DNA of 64,000 nt, from assembly GCF_014635285.1 (NCBI RefSeq), contig NZ_BMCR01000005.1, forward strand, positions 1-64,000, in the 5' to 3' direction. Below are positions 1 to 8,348 of this stretch, piece by piece (within the stretch, counting starts at the first letter, position 1; each line of letters opens with the position of its first letter). The notes beneath the pieces were generated by a model. It was given only the letters and a program-made list of their open reading frames with translations, ran no database searches and was not told where the DNA came from. A program made the translations under genes and the position numbers. Source of the stretch: Stappia taiwanensis. Lineage in GTDB: Bacteria > Pseudomonadota > Alphaproteobacteria > Rhizobiales > Stappiaceae.

Positions 1-290
1 TCGCCCCAGTCGCGCCACAGGTAATCGCAGGCCTTCAGATCGGCCGGCCGCGACGCGCCAATCCCCCGATAGTCATAGGTCAGCACATCGAAGCCCCGCC
101 CGGCCAGGAACTGGGCATAGCGATGATAGTAGCGCGCCAGAACCCCGGTGGCCGGGTTGATGATCACCTGGCCGCAGCGGCCGTTGTCGGCGCCCCGCCA
201 GAGATGGCCGCCGAGAACGACCCCGTCCTTGCAGGGAATCGTGATCTCTTCGCAGCCAATCGGTTTCAGGTGAAGGACATTGTCGTGCAT
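1..290 (-). CDS. alpha/beta hydrolase, partial (N-terminal part only)
   Basis: The reading frame starts at the ATG complementary to 288-290 and runs off the left edge after about 96 residues. The translation contains an early beta-strand/loop (ITIPCKDGVVLGGHLW), then a segment ending QVIINPATGVLARYY, then FDVLTYDYRGIGASRP. This is the layout of an alpha/beta hydrolase N-terminal core: oxyanion-loop strand followed by the strand before the nucleophile elbow, with a DYRGxGxS motif. The nucleophile elbow itself lies outside the window, so substrate cannot be judged. It is divergent from the TetR gene and shares its palindromic operator region, so it is probably the target of that regulator. Confidence 0.75.
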   Translation of the reverse strand, partial: MHDNVLHLKPIGCEEITIPCKDGVVLGGHLWRGADNGRCGQVIINPATGVLARYYHRYAQFLAGRGFDVLTYDYRGIGASRPADLKACDYLWRDWG

Positions 291-321
291 GTCCGTCAGG
301 CTACGCCCACGCGCCCCTTGA

Positions 322-343
322 GTACATTCACTAGTGAGTATAC
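322..343. promoter_or_regulatory. probable TetR operator (22-bp inverted repeat)
   Basis: An inverted repeat centred on CACTAGTG has two 11-base arms that match at 9 of 11 positions (gtacattcact against gtatactcact). It lies between the divergent hydrolase gene (start at 290) and the TetR gene (start at 353), only 10 bases from the latter. Position and symmetry fit a TetR-family operator that represses both genes; the binding itself is inferred. Confidence 0.6.
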
Positions 344-352
344 AATGGTCGC

Positions 353-961
353 ATGCAACCGAACAAACGCCCCACGCAAGCCAACAAGCGCCCCACCAGG
401 GACGTGATCGTCCATGCGGCCGCAAAGCTGTTTCGCGGGATCGGCATTCGCGATGTCAGTCTGGACATGGTTGCCGCCGAAGCGGGCCTGACCAAGCGAA
501 CGATCTACTACCACTTCCGCAGCAAGGACGAGATCATCGCCGCCTATCTGGAGGCGCGCGACATGCCGAACCTTGAGACCTTCAAGCAATGGTTCGATGC
601 GACCGAAGGCACGTTGGCCGACAAGGTGGAAGGTATCTTCCGTCACCTCGCCGTTGCCGCCCATCACCCCAAATGGAAGGGCTGCGGCTTTCTGCGCACG
701 ACGGTGGAACTGGTGAAGACGCCCGGCCATCCGGCGATGGAGATTGCGCGGGCGCACAAGAAACGCGTGGAAGACTGGCTGGCTGTCGAGCTAACCGCCG
801 GCGGACTGGCAGCGGAGAGCGAAACCCTCGCCCGCCAGATCCTCCTGCTTCTCGATGGCGCCTTCTCCACGGTGCTGCTCAACCGCGATCCCTCCTACAT
901 GGAGACTGCCGGCCTCGCCGCCGCGAACCTGGTGCGCCACGCATTGGCATCTCGCGCCTGA
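353..961 (+). CDS. TetR/AcrR family transcriptional regulator
   Basis: A 202-residue protein with an N-terminal TetR helix-turn-helix at about residues 15-62; the recognition-helix region reads VAAEAGLTKRTIYYHFRSKD, the family hallmark, followed by EIIAAYL. The C-terminal part is helical and variable, as usual for the ligand-binding and dimerisation domain, and the length is typical. It is divergent from the alpha/beta hydrolase at the left edge, with a 22-bp palindrome immediately upstream, which suggests autoregulation and control of the hydrolase. The ligand cannot be predicted from sequence. The ATG at 353 was chosen because it gives the standard distance to the HTH. Confidence 0.9.
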   Translation: MQPNKRPTQANKRPTRDVIVHAAAKLFRGIGIRDVSLDMVAAEAGLTKRTIYYHFRSKDEIIAAYLEARDMPNLETFKQWFDATEGTLADKVEGIFRHLAVAAHHPKWKGCGFLRTTVELVKTPGHPAMEIARAHKKRVEDWLAVELTAGGLAAESETLARQILLLLDGAFSTVLLNRDPSYMETAGLAAANLVRHALASRA

Positions 962-1343
962 GGGCGCGACGCCTCGGCAACAAAACATGACGTAAGGTCA
1001 GACTGAGTCTCTGGAGAAACCCGCCCCTTGATAAGAGTAATTCCTGCTTCGATCCTTCAAGATTTCTGCATCAGATCTGTGCCTTGCCAGCCGCCTCCGC
1101 TGCGCGAATTCGCCCCCTTTTGCCGCCGGGGCCACCCACACCCACACGCATAAGTTCAAAAAATAACCTTATCAACTTTACGAGGGTGATATATAACCCG
1201 CCGCGCCTTGGCGAAGAGCGCTCCCGCCTGTCTGTTTGACAAGCAGAGGGAGACAACGCTTCACACAGATCGCCGCAGGCAACGGCGTTCGGCCTTGCAC
1301 TTGATGTCGGAACTGCGCCGTCAACGACCGGAGTTCAGACCGT
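962..1343. other. intergenic region, no gene seen
   Basis: This 382-base stretch between the TetR gene and the GlxA-type gene has short overlapping frames only, none with a convincing ribosome binding site or family resemblance. It must hold the promoter of the downstream regulator; a TTTGACA-like element lies near 1234, but no good partner -10 box could be assigned. Confidence 0.5.
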
Positions 1344-2333
1344 ATGAAAACCATTGCCTGCATGATCTTCCCCAATTTCCAGAGCCTGGACGTGTCCGGC
1401 CCGTTGGACGTCTTCTCGGAGGTCAACACCCTGCTCGGTCCCGAAAAAGGGTATGAACTCCTGACCATTGCCTCGCGGCCAGACCCGGTCGTTGCCTCCA
1501 ATGGCATGACGCTGGTGCCGGACGTGGTCATCGGCCAGGATCACAAACCCTTCGACATGGTGATCATTGCGGGCGGCCCCGAGATCCCGTTCGGCTTTGA
1601 CGATACCGTCGCCCTCGACTGGTTGCGCCAGATTCAGCCGCGCTGCGAGCGCTGCTGCTCCATATGCACTGGCGCTTTCATTCTCGGCTACGCCGGGCTC
1701 TTGGACGGCAAGAAGGCGACCACCCACTGGCTGCATACGGACCGCTTTCGCGAGTTTTTCTCGGACACCCTGCTGGAGCCGGAGAAGATCTATGTGCGCA
1801 GCGGCAACATCCTGACCTCCGCCGGAGTGACAGCCGGGATCGACCTGTCCCTGGCCCTTGTACGCGAAGATCATGGCGCCGACATCGCCCTTCAGGTGGC
1901 CAAGAGGCTGCTGGTGGTCGCACAGCGACAAGGCGGGCAATCCCAGTTCAGCCCCTTGCTGACCCCGGCCCCCGCCGATGGCTCGCCCATGCAAAAGGTG
2001 ATCGAATACATTCATCAGAACACCCACCGGCGTATCCAGAACGCGGAATTGGCAACTGTCGCCGGCATGACGATCCGCACCTTCAGCCGCTATTTCTCGA
2101 AGGAGATGAAGGTCACCCCGCTGGAATACCTGGAGCTTCACCGCATCGAAATCGCGAAAATGAAGCTGGAAACCACAAGCAGGTCGATGAAGGAAATCGC
2201 CTATGAATGCGGCTTCGGCTCGACGGAGAACATGCGGCTGGCCTTCATGCGGCGGATTTCGATTGCCCCGAGCAATTATCGCCAGCTGTTCACGGTCAAC
2301 CGGAGCAGACCAAGCCAGCCACGCAGGAGCTGA
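1344..2333 (+). CDS. GlxA-family AraC-type regulator (DJ-1/PfpI + AraC HTH)
   Basis: A 329-residue two-domain protein. Residues about 1-190 form a DJ-1/PfpI class-I-amidotransferase-like domain (MIIAGGPEIPFGF, then CSICTGAFILGYAGLLDGKK with the Cys at the nucleophile-elbow position, then TTHW). Residues about 215-325 form an AraC DNA-binding domain with two helix-turn-helix units (ELATVAGMTIRTFSRYFSKE and EIAYECGFGSTENMRLAFMR). GlxA-like proteins are transcription factors whose amidase-like domain usually senses a small molecule; catalysis is not expected. A GGAG about 10 bases upstream supports the start. It converges on the GST gene, with a perfect hairpin between them. Confidence 0.92.
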   Translation: MKTIACMIFPNFQSLDVSGPLDVFSEVNTLLGPEKGYELLTIASRPDPVVASNGMTLVPDVVIGQDHKPFDMVIIAGGPEIPFGFDDTVALDWLRQIQPRCERCCSICTGAFILGYAGLLDGKKATTHWLHTDRFREFFSDTLLEPEKIYVRSGNILTSAGVTAGIDLSLALVREDHGADIALQVAKRLLVVAQRQGGQSQFSPLLTPAPADGSPMQKVIEYIHQNTHRRIQNAELATVAGMTIRTFSRYFSKEMKVTPLEYLELHRIEIAKMKLETTSRSMKEIAYECGFGSTENMRLAFMRRISIAPSNYRQLFTVNRSRPSQPRRS

Positions 2334-2350
2334 GGGAACTCCTGCGTGGC
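2318..2350. terminator. perfect hairpin between convergent genes
   Basis: A 12-base arm (gccacgcaggag, 2318-2329) is repeated in perfect inverted form at 2339-2350 around a 9-base loop that includes the stop codon of the GlxA-type gene. There is no T-run on either side, so it is a strong transcript-end hairpin rather than a textbook intrinsic terminator. It sits between two convergent genes and could serve both. Confidence 0.55.
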
Positions 2351-2360
2351 CGAGGCGCAC

Positions 2361-2978
2361 CTACCCGGTGGGATAGGGATACGCCTTGAACTCCGGCGTC
2401 GCTTCGCAGCGGGCCGAATGCGCCGCCAGCGCAGGATGATCCTGCTCCCGGACGAGGTCGGGAATCATCTCCCGGCTGAACCGCCAGGCAACGGCGCTCA
2501 TGATGTTCGGCTGGGACAGGTCCTCCGGGGCCTTCTCGGACGCGCCGTTCCCATATTCCGTTTCAAGCAGCTTGTAGGTGGACGCCAACTGCCGCTCCAC
2601 CCGCTCCAGCCATGGCAGGTGCATCCTTTCCGCCGGACGCAGGCTCCGCTCGTAGACCACTTGAATGGATTTCTCGCTGGCAACGAGCGCAAGCGCCAGC
2701 ACCCGATGATGGTGCGCCAGCGCGCTGGTCGTGCCGTCGGGTTCTTCCGTCGTTGCCAGGCGCCGCTTCGCAAAGTCGATGATCAACGACGAATCCATGA
2801 GAACCTCGCCCTCATCGGTCACCAGCGTCGGCGCCTTGACGGCGGGATTGACCGCCTCAAAGGCATCGAAGCCGCCAAACACCGACAGTTGGTCCAGAGC
2901 GAACGGCACCCCCATCTTCTTCAGCGAAATCGCCGTTCGCCTGACATAGGGGGAATCCAGCATGCCAATCAGTTTCAT
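2361..2978 (-). CDS. glutathione S-transferase family protein
   Basis: A 205-residue protein with the thioredoxin-fold GST N-terminal domain at residues 1-80: it opens KLIGMLDSPYVRRTAISLKK, with the SPYVRR motif at the active-site helix, then NPAVKAPTLVTDEGEVLMDS containing the cis-Pro and the ESxAI-like DSSLI glutathione-binding motif. The rest is the all-helical C-terminal domain. GSTs conjugate glutathione to electrophiles or reduce peroxides in the cytoplasm; Ser in SPY is the likely catalytic residue. It is the last of a same-strand run with YqcI-like, catalase and TDT genes, which suggests an oxidative-stress or detoxification role. Convergent with the GlxA-type regulator. Confidence 0.88.
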   Translation of the reverse strand: MKLIGMLDSPYVRRTAISLKKMGVPFALDQLSVFGGFDAFEAVNPAVKAPTLVTDEGEVLMDSSLIIDFAKRRLATTEEPDGTTSALAHHHRVLALALVASEKSIQVVYERSLRPAERMHLPWLERVERQLASTYKLLETEYGNGASEKAPEDLSQPNIMSAVAWRFSREMIPDLVREQDHPALAAHSARCEATPEFKAYPYPTG

Positions 2979-3030
2979 CTAGCATCCTACCTTTTCAGCT
3001 ATCAACGGGCGCCCGCTCTACAGGCGGACA

Positions 3031-3762
3031 TTACGCATCCTCAGCCTGTCTGCTTTCAAGCTGATGAAAGGGGCACCGCAAAATGCTGTCGTCCTCAGAC
3101 AACACATACTGCTGGGCTTCGCGAACATTCGGGTCCTTGTAGCGCCCGAGTGCCGGCGATGGCGGAAGCGCGTCATAGGGCTGCATGCGCTTGCGGATGT
3201 TGTTGAAGACGATGTTGGCGGCGCGATCGGAAAAGAGGATCCGGTCGAACACCCATCGCGGCTGCAGGGACATCGCGAAGGTCGAGGAGCGGCGGCTCTG
3301 GCGTTTCACATGCGCCGGGTTGGTGCACACCACGAAAATCGGCTCACCGTTGAAGCAGAACTCCCACTCCGGACTGTCGAGATCCTGCGGAATATCCTCG
3401 GGCCAGGGCTTGCGGTCGACCTTGGCCAACTCGTTGAGAATGGTCCAGAACCGCGCCGAGTAGTCCTCCAGCGGCTCGACGGTTTCCATGCCGGTCAGAT
3501 AGAGCAGCGCCGCGTTCTGGCCGATGGACCGCGCCTCATCGAGGAACATGGCAAGCTGCTCCCCGAACTCGGGGATATTCGGCGTCTCCTGAAACAGGAA
3601 CCGCAGGTCGTCATTGCGATAGCCGTTGATGGCGAAGGTGCACGGAAAAGGCCGAAGGTCGCTCGTCAACTGGCTGACAAGTTCCTTGTACACGACGGAC
3701 TGCCAGCTCCCGGTCGGAAAGCTCGCTTCTGCACTCTCACGGGTATGATAAAGCTTGGTCAT
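3031..3762 (-). CDS. YqcI/YcgG family protein
   Basis: A 243-residue protein starting MTKLYHTRESAEASF. The longest frame begins upstream at 3831, but the ATG at 3762 has a strong GGGAGGA site 4 bases away, so that start is preferred. The features PFPCTFAINGYRNDDLRFLF near the N-terminus, EWEFCFNGEPIFVVCTNPAHVKRQSR in the middle and ILRCPFHQ at the end match my recollection of the YqcI/YcgG family (Bacillus YqcI, YcgG), whose biochemical function is not established. It lies between catalase and GST on the same strand, with gaps of 99 and 52 bases, so it is probably co-transcribed and stress-related. Confidence 0.78.
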   Translation of the reverse strand: MTKLYHTRESAEASFPTGSWQSVVYKELVSQLTSDLRPFPCTFAINGYRNDDLRFLFQETPNIPEFGEQLAMFLDEARSIGQNAALLYLTGMETVEPLEDYSARFWTILNELAKVDRKPWPEDIPQDLDSPEWEFCFNGEPIFVVCTNPAHVKRQSRRSSTFAMSLQPRWVFDRILFSDRAANIVFNNIRKRMQPYDALPPSPALGRYKDPNVREAQQYVLSEDDSILRCPFHQLESRQAEDA

Positions 3763-3861
3763 GTCATCCTCCCCAGGATCGATGAAGTCTTGAAAGGCAC
3801 TCCCTCCGGTCACGCCCGCCCCTGCCGCCAACCGGCTGGAGCGGGCGGCACCTGTCTGGCG

Positions 3862-5295
3862 TCACATTGCGTTCAGGGCCTCTTCGACCCCCTTGGCGTA
3901 GTCGGGGCTCGCCTTCGCGCAATTTTCGATATGGCGCTTCTGAATATCCCTGGACGCACCGCTCAGGCTTCGTGCCGTGTTGGAAAACAACTCGGCACGC
4001 TGTTCGGCGGTCATCAGATTGAACAGCGCCCGCGGCTGGGAGTAGTAGTCGCTGTCATCCTCGGCGAAGGCCCAATGGGTGGCCTCGGCGCCCACGGACA
4101 TCGGCGGCGGCATCCGGTCCCGGTGGTCCCCCCAGACGCCGTCGCTGTTCGGTGCGTAACCGACCTCACCGCCGAAATTGTCGTCCACCCGCATGGCGCC
4201 GTCCCGGTGGAAGCTCGCGAACGGACAGCGTGGCCGGTTGACGGGGATCTGATGCAGATTGGTGCCGATGCGATACCGCAGCGCATCGCCGTAGACGAAG
4301 AGCCGCCCCTGCAACAGCTTGTCGGGGGAATAGCCAATCCCCGGCACGATGTTCGCCGGCGTGAAACCGGCTTGCTCCACCTCGGAGAAATAGTTCTCCG
4401 GATTGCGGTTAAGCACCAGTTGCCCGACCTCGATCAGCGGGTATGTCTTCTGGCTCCAGACCTTGGTCGCATCGAACGGATTCTGCTTGCTCGCCGCCGC
4501 CTGCTCCTCGGTCATCACCTGGATGTACATGGTCCAGGAGGGGAAATCGCCGGTTTCGATCGCGTCGAACAGATCCCTGCCATGGCTTTCCCGATCGCGC
4601 CCGATCAGCTCGCCGGCTTCCTCATCGGTCAGGTTCTCGATGCCCTGGTTGGTCTTCAGGACGATCTTCACCCAGACGCGCTCGTTGTCCGCATTGATGA
4701 AGCTGAAGGCGTGATTGGCAAAGCCATGCATGTGGCGATAGGTGCGCGGAATTCCGCGATCGCTCATCAGGATCGTGATCTGATGCAGGGCTTCCGGGCT
4801 CTGTGTCCAGAAGTCCCAGGTGCTGTTCAGGCACCTCAGGCCCGTGCGCGGGTCCCGCTTCTGCGAATGGCCGAGATCGGGAAACTTGATCGGATCCCGG
4901 AGGAAGAACACAGGCGTGTTCAGCCCGACGAAATCCCAGTTCCCCTCCTCTGTGTAAAAGCGGGCCGCGTAGCCGCGCACATCCCGCTCCGCATCGGCCG
5001 CGCCGCGCTCGCCTACCACCGTGGAGAAACGAACGAACACCTCCGTTTCCTTGCCCAACTCGCTGAACAGCTTGGCGTTGGTGTATTTGGTGATGTCATG
5101 GGTGACGGTGAAGGTGCCATAGGCGCCGCTGCCCTTGGCATGCATCCGCCGCTCCGGGATGATCTCGCGGGTGAAATGCGCCAGCTTTTCCTGAAACCAG
5201 ACATCCTGGATCAGAGCCGGCCCGCGAGGCCCCGCAGTTTGCACATTGGCGTTGTCAATGACGGGCGCGCCGTTGATATGCGTGAGTGTCTTCAT
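3862..5295 (-). CDS. katA: monofunctional haem catalase, small-subunit type, with distal Asn replaced by Leu
   Basis: A 477-residue clade-3-like catalase; the family converts 2 H2O2 to O2 and water in the cytoplasm. The distal His is H52 in [12 protein letters not shown], and the proximal haem ligand is Y335 in the RLFVYGD motif with R331. Spacing H52 to Y335 is 283 residues, equal to the spacing in Proteus catalase (H54 to Y337). The catalytic Asn should be at residue 125, but the motif reads VGLNTPVFF instead of VGNNTPVFF, so L125 replaces it; the neighbouring N126 is retained. A GGAGG site lies 7 bases before the ATG. Probable operon with the upstream TDT gene (50-base gap) and downstream YqcI and GST genes. 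Confidence 0.95.
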   Translation of the reverse strand: MKTLTHINGAPVIDNANVQTAGPRGPALIQDVWFQEKLAHFTREIIPERRMHAKGSGAYGTFTVTHDITKYTNAKLFSELGKETEVFVRFSTVVGERGAADAERDVRGYAARFYTEEGNWDFVGLNTPVFFLRDPIKFPDLGHSQKRDPRTGLRCLNSTWDFWTQSPEALHQITILMSDRGIPRTYRHMHGFANHAFSFINADNERVWVKIVLKTNQGIENLTDEEAGELIGRDRESHGRDLFDAIETGDFPSWTMYIQVMTEEQAAASKQNPFDATKVWSQKTYPLIEVGQLVLNRNPENYFSEVEQAGFTPANIVPGIGYSPDKLLQGRLFVYGDALRYRIGTNLHQIPVNRPRCPFASFHRDGAMRVDDNFGGEVGYAPNSDGVWGDHRDRMPPPMSVGAEATHWAFAEDDSDYYSQPRALFNLMTAEQRAELFSNTARSLSGASRDIQKRHIENCAKASPDYAKGVEEALNAM

Positions 5296-5345
5296 TCCAG
5301 ACCTCCGAAGAATTTACTTTCGTCGCATATGTGAAATTCAGAAAA

Positions 5346-6341
5346 TTAGCTGGGCACCGGGTAGTACTTTCGCTGAACCAACATGGAGATAGTTCCGATC
5401 AGCACATAAAGCAGCAGAACGGTGGAAAGCGTCAGAAGGACAATCGACGAATAGTAGAGCCAGGGGTTGGGCGCCGTGCGGTAGAGCATCAGAAACCCTT
5501 GCGTCAGCGTCGACATCCCGAAGGTGTAAGCCCAGTAGCCCGGAGCAAAGGCCTGCTGCCGCAGCCAGGCGAGCGAGAACACCACCGTGACGGCCGTGAA
5601 CACCGCATAGCCGAGCAGCGCATAGACGACGATCAGGTTGAGATCCGCCTTGGCAATTTCCTGATAGGCGACGAAGGCGACCGCCGACGGGGCCATGTAG
5701 ATGCCCATGAAATTCCTGAAACGGACATCCAGGCCGGCGGTGAACAGGCGATCGGTGATGACCGAGTCCAGAATGAGCCAGGAAATCGCGCCCATGCCGA
5801 ACAGGATCCACGCAAATTCCATGTAGCCGAAATGCGCCGCGGCAAGGGAGTTGACCAGCACGCTTGCGGTGTACACCAGATGCATCGACGGCGTTGTATG
5901 CTCCTTGCTGCGATCGCTGACCCAGAACCGGGACAAGCGGATCGAGGCGTAAAGAATGTTGAGGAGCGACCCGACCCAGAAGGTGATCAGAGCGAACTCC
6001 GGAACATACGGGGCCAGCGACAGGGCGGTCAGCAACAGCGATTCCGGCAGCAGCGCGAAGAAGGAGGCCTGCACCGGGTCACGCAGCTCGGCGACCGCCT
6101 GCGCGCGATAGCTGATCCATTTGTTCAGATAAAGCAGGAGCCACCAGGCACAGGAAACGACGGCCAGTCCTTGCAGGATTTCGCCGGGGATGGCGCTGAG
6201 CTGCAGCGACTCCGTCGCCCATCTCCAAGCGTTTCCCGTCTCGGCGAAACCAAGTGTCATTGCAAAGAATGACAGGGGCGCAAGCGGTAAAATCCGACCT
6301 GACGCGCCACTTATCGCAGTTGAATTAGGTACATTTGTCAT
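5346..6341 (-). CDS. TDT/TehA-SLAC1 family channel or transporter
   Basis: A 331-residue integral membrane protein with about ten predicted hydrophobic helices and almost no soluble part. The first helix region, APLSFFAMTLGFAETGNAWR, resembles the start of TehA/SLAC1-type anion channels and tellurite-resistance/dicarboxylate transporters (TDT family). The start is supported by a GGGGGTGAA site just before the ATG. It is the first gene of a run with catalase, YqcI-like protein and GST, which suggests the exported or channelled anion is linked to redox stress, but the substrate cannot be read from sequence. Confidence 0.75.
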   Translation of the reverse strand: MTNVPNSTAISGASGRILPLAPLSFFAMTLGFAETGNAWRWATESLQLSAIPGEILQGLAVVSCAWWLLLYLNKWISYRAQAVAELRDPVQASFFALLPESLLLTALSLAPYVPEFALITFWVGSLLNILYASIRLSRFWVSDRSKEHTTPSMHLVYTASVLVNSLAAAHFGYMEFAWILFGMGAISWLILDSVITDRLFTAGLDVRFRNFMGIYMAPSAVAFVAYQEIAKADLNLIVVYALLGYAVFTAVTVVFSLAWLRQQAFAPGYWAYTFGMSTLTQGFLMLYRTAPNPWLYYSSIVLLTLSTVLLLYVLIGTISMLVQRKYYPVPS

Positions 6342-6735
6342 TTCACCCCCACAAATGTCTAAGGTTCACGCTCCTTTTCTAATGGATTGAGGAATCATAT
6401 GTGACGCATAGGCACCTAGTATCAGGAAAAAATGCGCAATATTCCGGACAGGCCGACCGTTACTGCGAAATGCACCACTCGGCTCTTTCGCAAGGAAACA
6501 GAAGCCAAACCGAAGCCCTCTGTTCCAGCTCCCGATCCGCATGACAGATCGGGCACCGAAGCGCAGGGCGAACGGGTCTCGGCAGGCAGGAATGATCGGA
6601 GGAAAGAGGCGCTGCGGTGCGTTCGGATACGGCTTCCAAGGTCGGAAGCCTGCGAGACGCCCTTCACCAGCGGGCAGAGAAGTCAGGCAAGAAATACGGA
6701 AAGGGAGGCGCGGGGGATGCCCCCGCGCCCGAGCC
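6342..6735. other. intergenic region between a divergent-end transporter pair
   Basis: These 394 bases lie between the start of the TDT gene (6341) and the end of the AtoE-like gene (6736), both on the minus strand. The part near 6342-6420 must contain the promoter of the TDT-catalase run. Open frames on either strand have no ribosome binding site or recognisable family. The only structure seen is the hairpin at 6707-6729. Confidence 0.5.
6707..6729 (-). terminator. terminator hairpin after the AtoE-like gene
   Basis: A perfect 10-base stem (ggcgcggggg with ccccc gcgcc) closes a 3-base loop 7 bases downstream of the stop codon of the minus-strand AtoE-like gene. On the minus strand it is followed by a moderately T-rich stretch (tccctttccgtatttc), consistent with intrinsic termination. 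Confidence 0.65.
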
Positions 6736-8046
6736 TTAGAAGTAGGTCAAGAGGGCTGAGATGATGACACCGGAGACAATCAGGTGCATCAGGCAATAGC
6801 CCATGATGTCCTTGGCACGCAGGCCGGCAATGCCCAGCAGCGGCAGGGCCCAGAACGGCTGGATCATGTTGGTCCAGGCATCGCCCCAGGCAACGGCCAT
6901 GGCCGCCCGGGCCATGTCGGTGCCCAGCTCCTGCGCCGCCGGCATGACCACTGGCGCCTGCACCGCCCACTGGCCGCCGCCCGACGGCACGAACATGTTG
7001 ACCAGGCCGGCGGACAGGAAGGTCCAGAACGGCAGGGTCTCGGTCGTGGCCAGCGAAATCAGACCGTTGGAGATGGTCGTGGCCAAGCCCGACTGCACCA
7101 TGATCGCCATGATGCCGGCGTAGAAGGGAAACTGGAGGACAATGCCTGCGCCGCCCTTCATCGCTTCCTGCAAGCTGTCCAGCAGGTGGCGCGGCGTGCC
7201 GTGCAGCACGATCGCGAACATCAGGAAGGTCATGTTGATCGAGTTGAGCGACAGCCCGCCCGAGGTCAGGAAGTAATTGGCAAGGTACAACAGACCGGCA
7301 AGCCCGATGAAGCCGGAGAGGATCCGGCTGTTTTCCATGCGCTGCGCGGGCGTCGTGGGGTCCAGATCGACCTCCGCGGCGGGCGGGTCGAGCAAGGCCG
7401 GATCCACATGCACGCTGTCTTTTTCCGCCGGCAACATCAACCAGTTGAGGAGCGGCACCGCAATGAACAGCGCAGCCACGATGGCAATGTTGAAGGGGGC
7501 GAAGATGCTCTGCCCGGTGCCGATCACCCCGGTGACATCCACGAACGGATGGCCTTCCGTGGCGATGGACAGCGGCACCGACCCGGCGAGCCCCCCGTGC
7601 CAGATCAGAAAGCCTGAATAGGCGCTGGCGACCAGAAGGCGATAGTCAACCCGCACCTGACGGGCCAGTTCCTTGGCGAAGAAGGCGCCGACCACCAGGC
7701 CGAAACCCCAGTTGATCCAGCTTGCCAGCAGCGAGACCACGCTGACGAGGATGATCGCACCGCCGGCGCTCGACACCCAGCTTGCCAGGAGTTCCAGCGC
7801 GCGCCGCACCAATGGCGTGCTGGCCAGCATGAAACCGGTGACCAGCACCAGCAGCATCTGCATCGAGAAGGTCAGGAGCTTCCAGAACCCGTCGCCCCAC
7901 ATGCTCACGATGACGAGCGGCCCCTGACCTTGCAGGAGCATCGCCGCGAGCGCCGCGATAATTGTCAGAAAAATCACGAAAATGAATGGATCCGGCAAAT
8001 ACCGGTCGACCAGCCGCACCAGCGGCCGGGCAAGAAAGTTCAGCAT
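6736..8046 (-). CDS. short-chain fatty acid transporter, AtoE family
   Basis: A 436-residue multi-spanning membrane protein. The preferred start is the ATG at 8046 (MLNFLARPLVRLVDRYLPDP), with AAGGGG upstream; the open frame itself extends to 8118. The N-terminus LPDPFIFVIFLTIIAALAAM, the central SWINWGFGLVVGAFFAKELAR and the C-terminal VNMFVPSGGGQWAVQAPVVM are the features I associate with the AtoE/TIGR00366 family, which imports short-chain fatty acids such as acetoacetate or butyrate. The gene stands alone on the minus strand between terminators, so no catabolic partner is visible in the window. Confidence 0.88.
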   Translation of the reverse strand: MLNFLARPLVRLVDRYLPDPFIFVIFLTIIAALAAMLLQGQGPLVIVSMWGDGFWKLLTFSMQMLLVLVTGFMLASTPLVRRALELLASWVSSAGGAIILVSVVSLLASWINWGFGLVVGAFFAKELARQVRVDYRLLVASAYSGFLIWHGGLAGSVPLSIATEGHPFVDVTGVIGTGQSIFAPFNIAIVAALFIAVPLLNWLMLPAEKDSVHVDPALLDPPAAEVDLDPTTPAQRMENSRILSGFIGLAGLLYLANYFLTSGGLSLNSINMTFLMFAIVLHGTPRHLLDSLQEAMKGGAGIVLQFPFYAGIMAIMVQSGLATTISNGLISLATTETLPFWTFLSAGLVNMFVPSGGGQWAVQAPVVMPAAQELGTDMARAAMAVAWGDAWTNMIQPFWALPLLGIAGLRAKDIMGYCLMHLIVSGVIISALLTYF

Positions 8047-8259
8047 GGACGTTTCCCCTTGTTGCAGTTCCTGGTTTTTTAACTTTGGAACGACACCAAG
8101 CAGACACTGTCCCAGCACGCCGGAGGTTGCAACCGGAAGTAAGGGGCCTTCGGTGAATTGGTAGGGCCGCCATCCGGCTTGCGGCTCAGTTCGCGTCTGA
8201 ACGGCACACCAGCAGAGCGAACCGCGCGCCGGGCATGAGAGACAGGGTGCGAGGCGCGT

Positions 8260-8292
8260 AAAAAACGCGGGGCAACCGGACGGCAGCCCCGC
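8260..8292 (-). terminator. intrinsic terminator of guaA
   Basis: On the minus strand, 56 bases after the guaA stop, a 7-base G/C stem (gcggggc paired with gccccgc) with a 12-base loop is followed directly by gTTTTTT. This is a standard rho-independent terminator for guaA. Confidence 0.8.
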
Positions 8293-8348
8293 GAACCGAC
8301 AGACGTTTCAGGCCGGGCGCTGCAAACCAGCGCCCTCAGCGCGAAACC

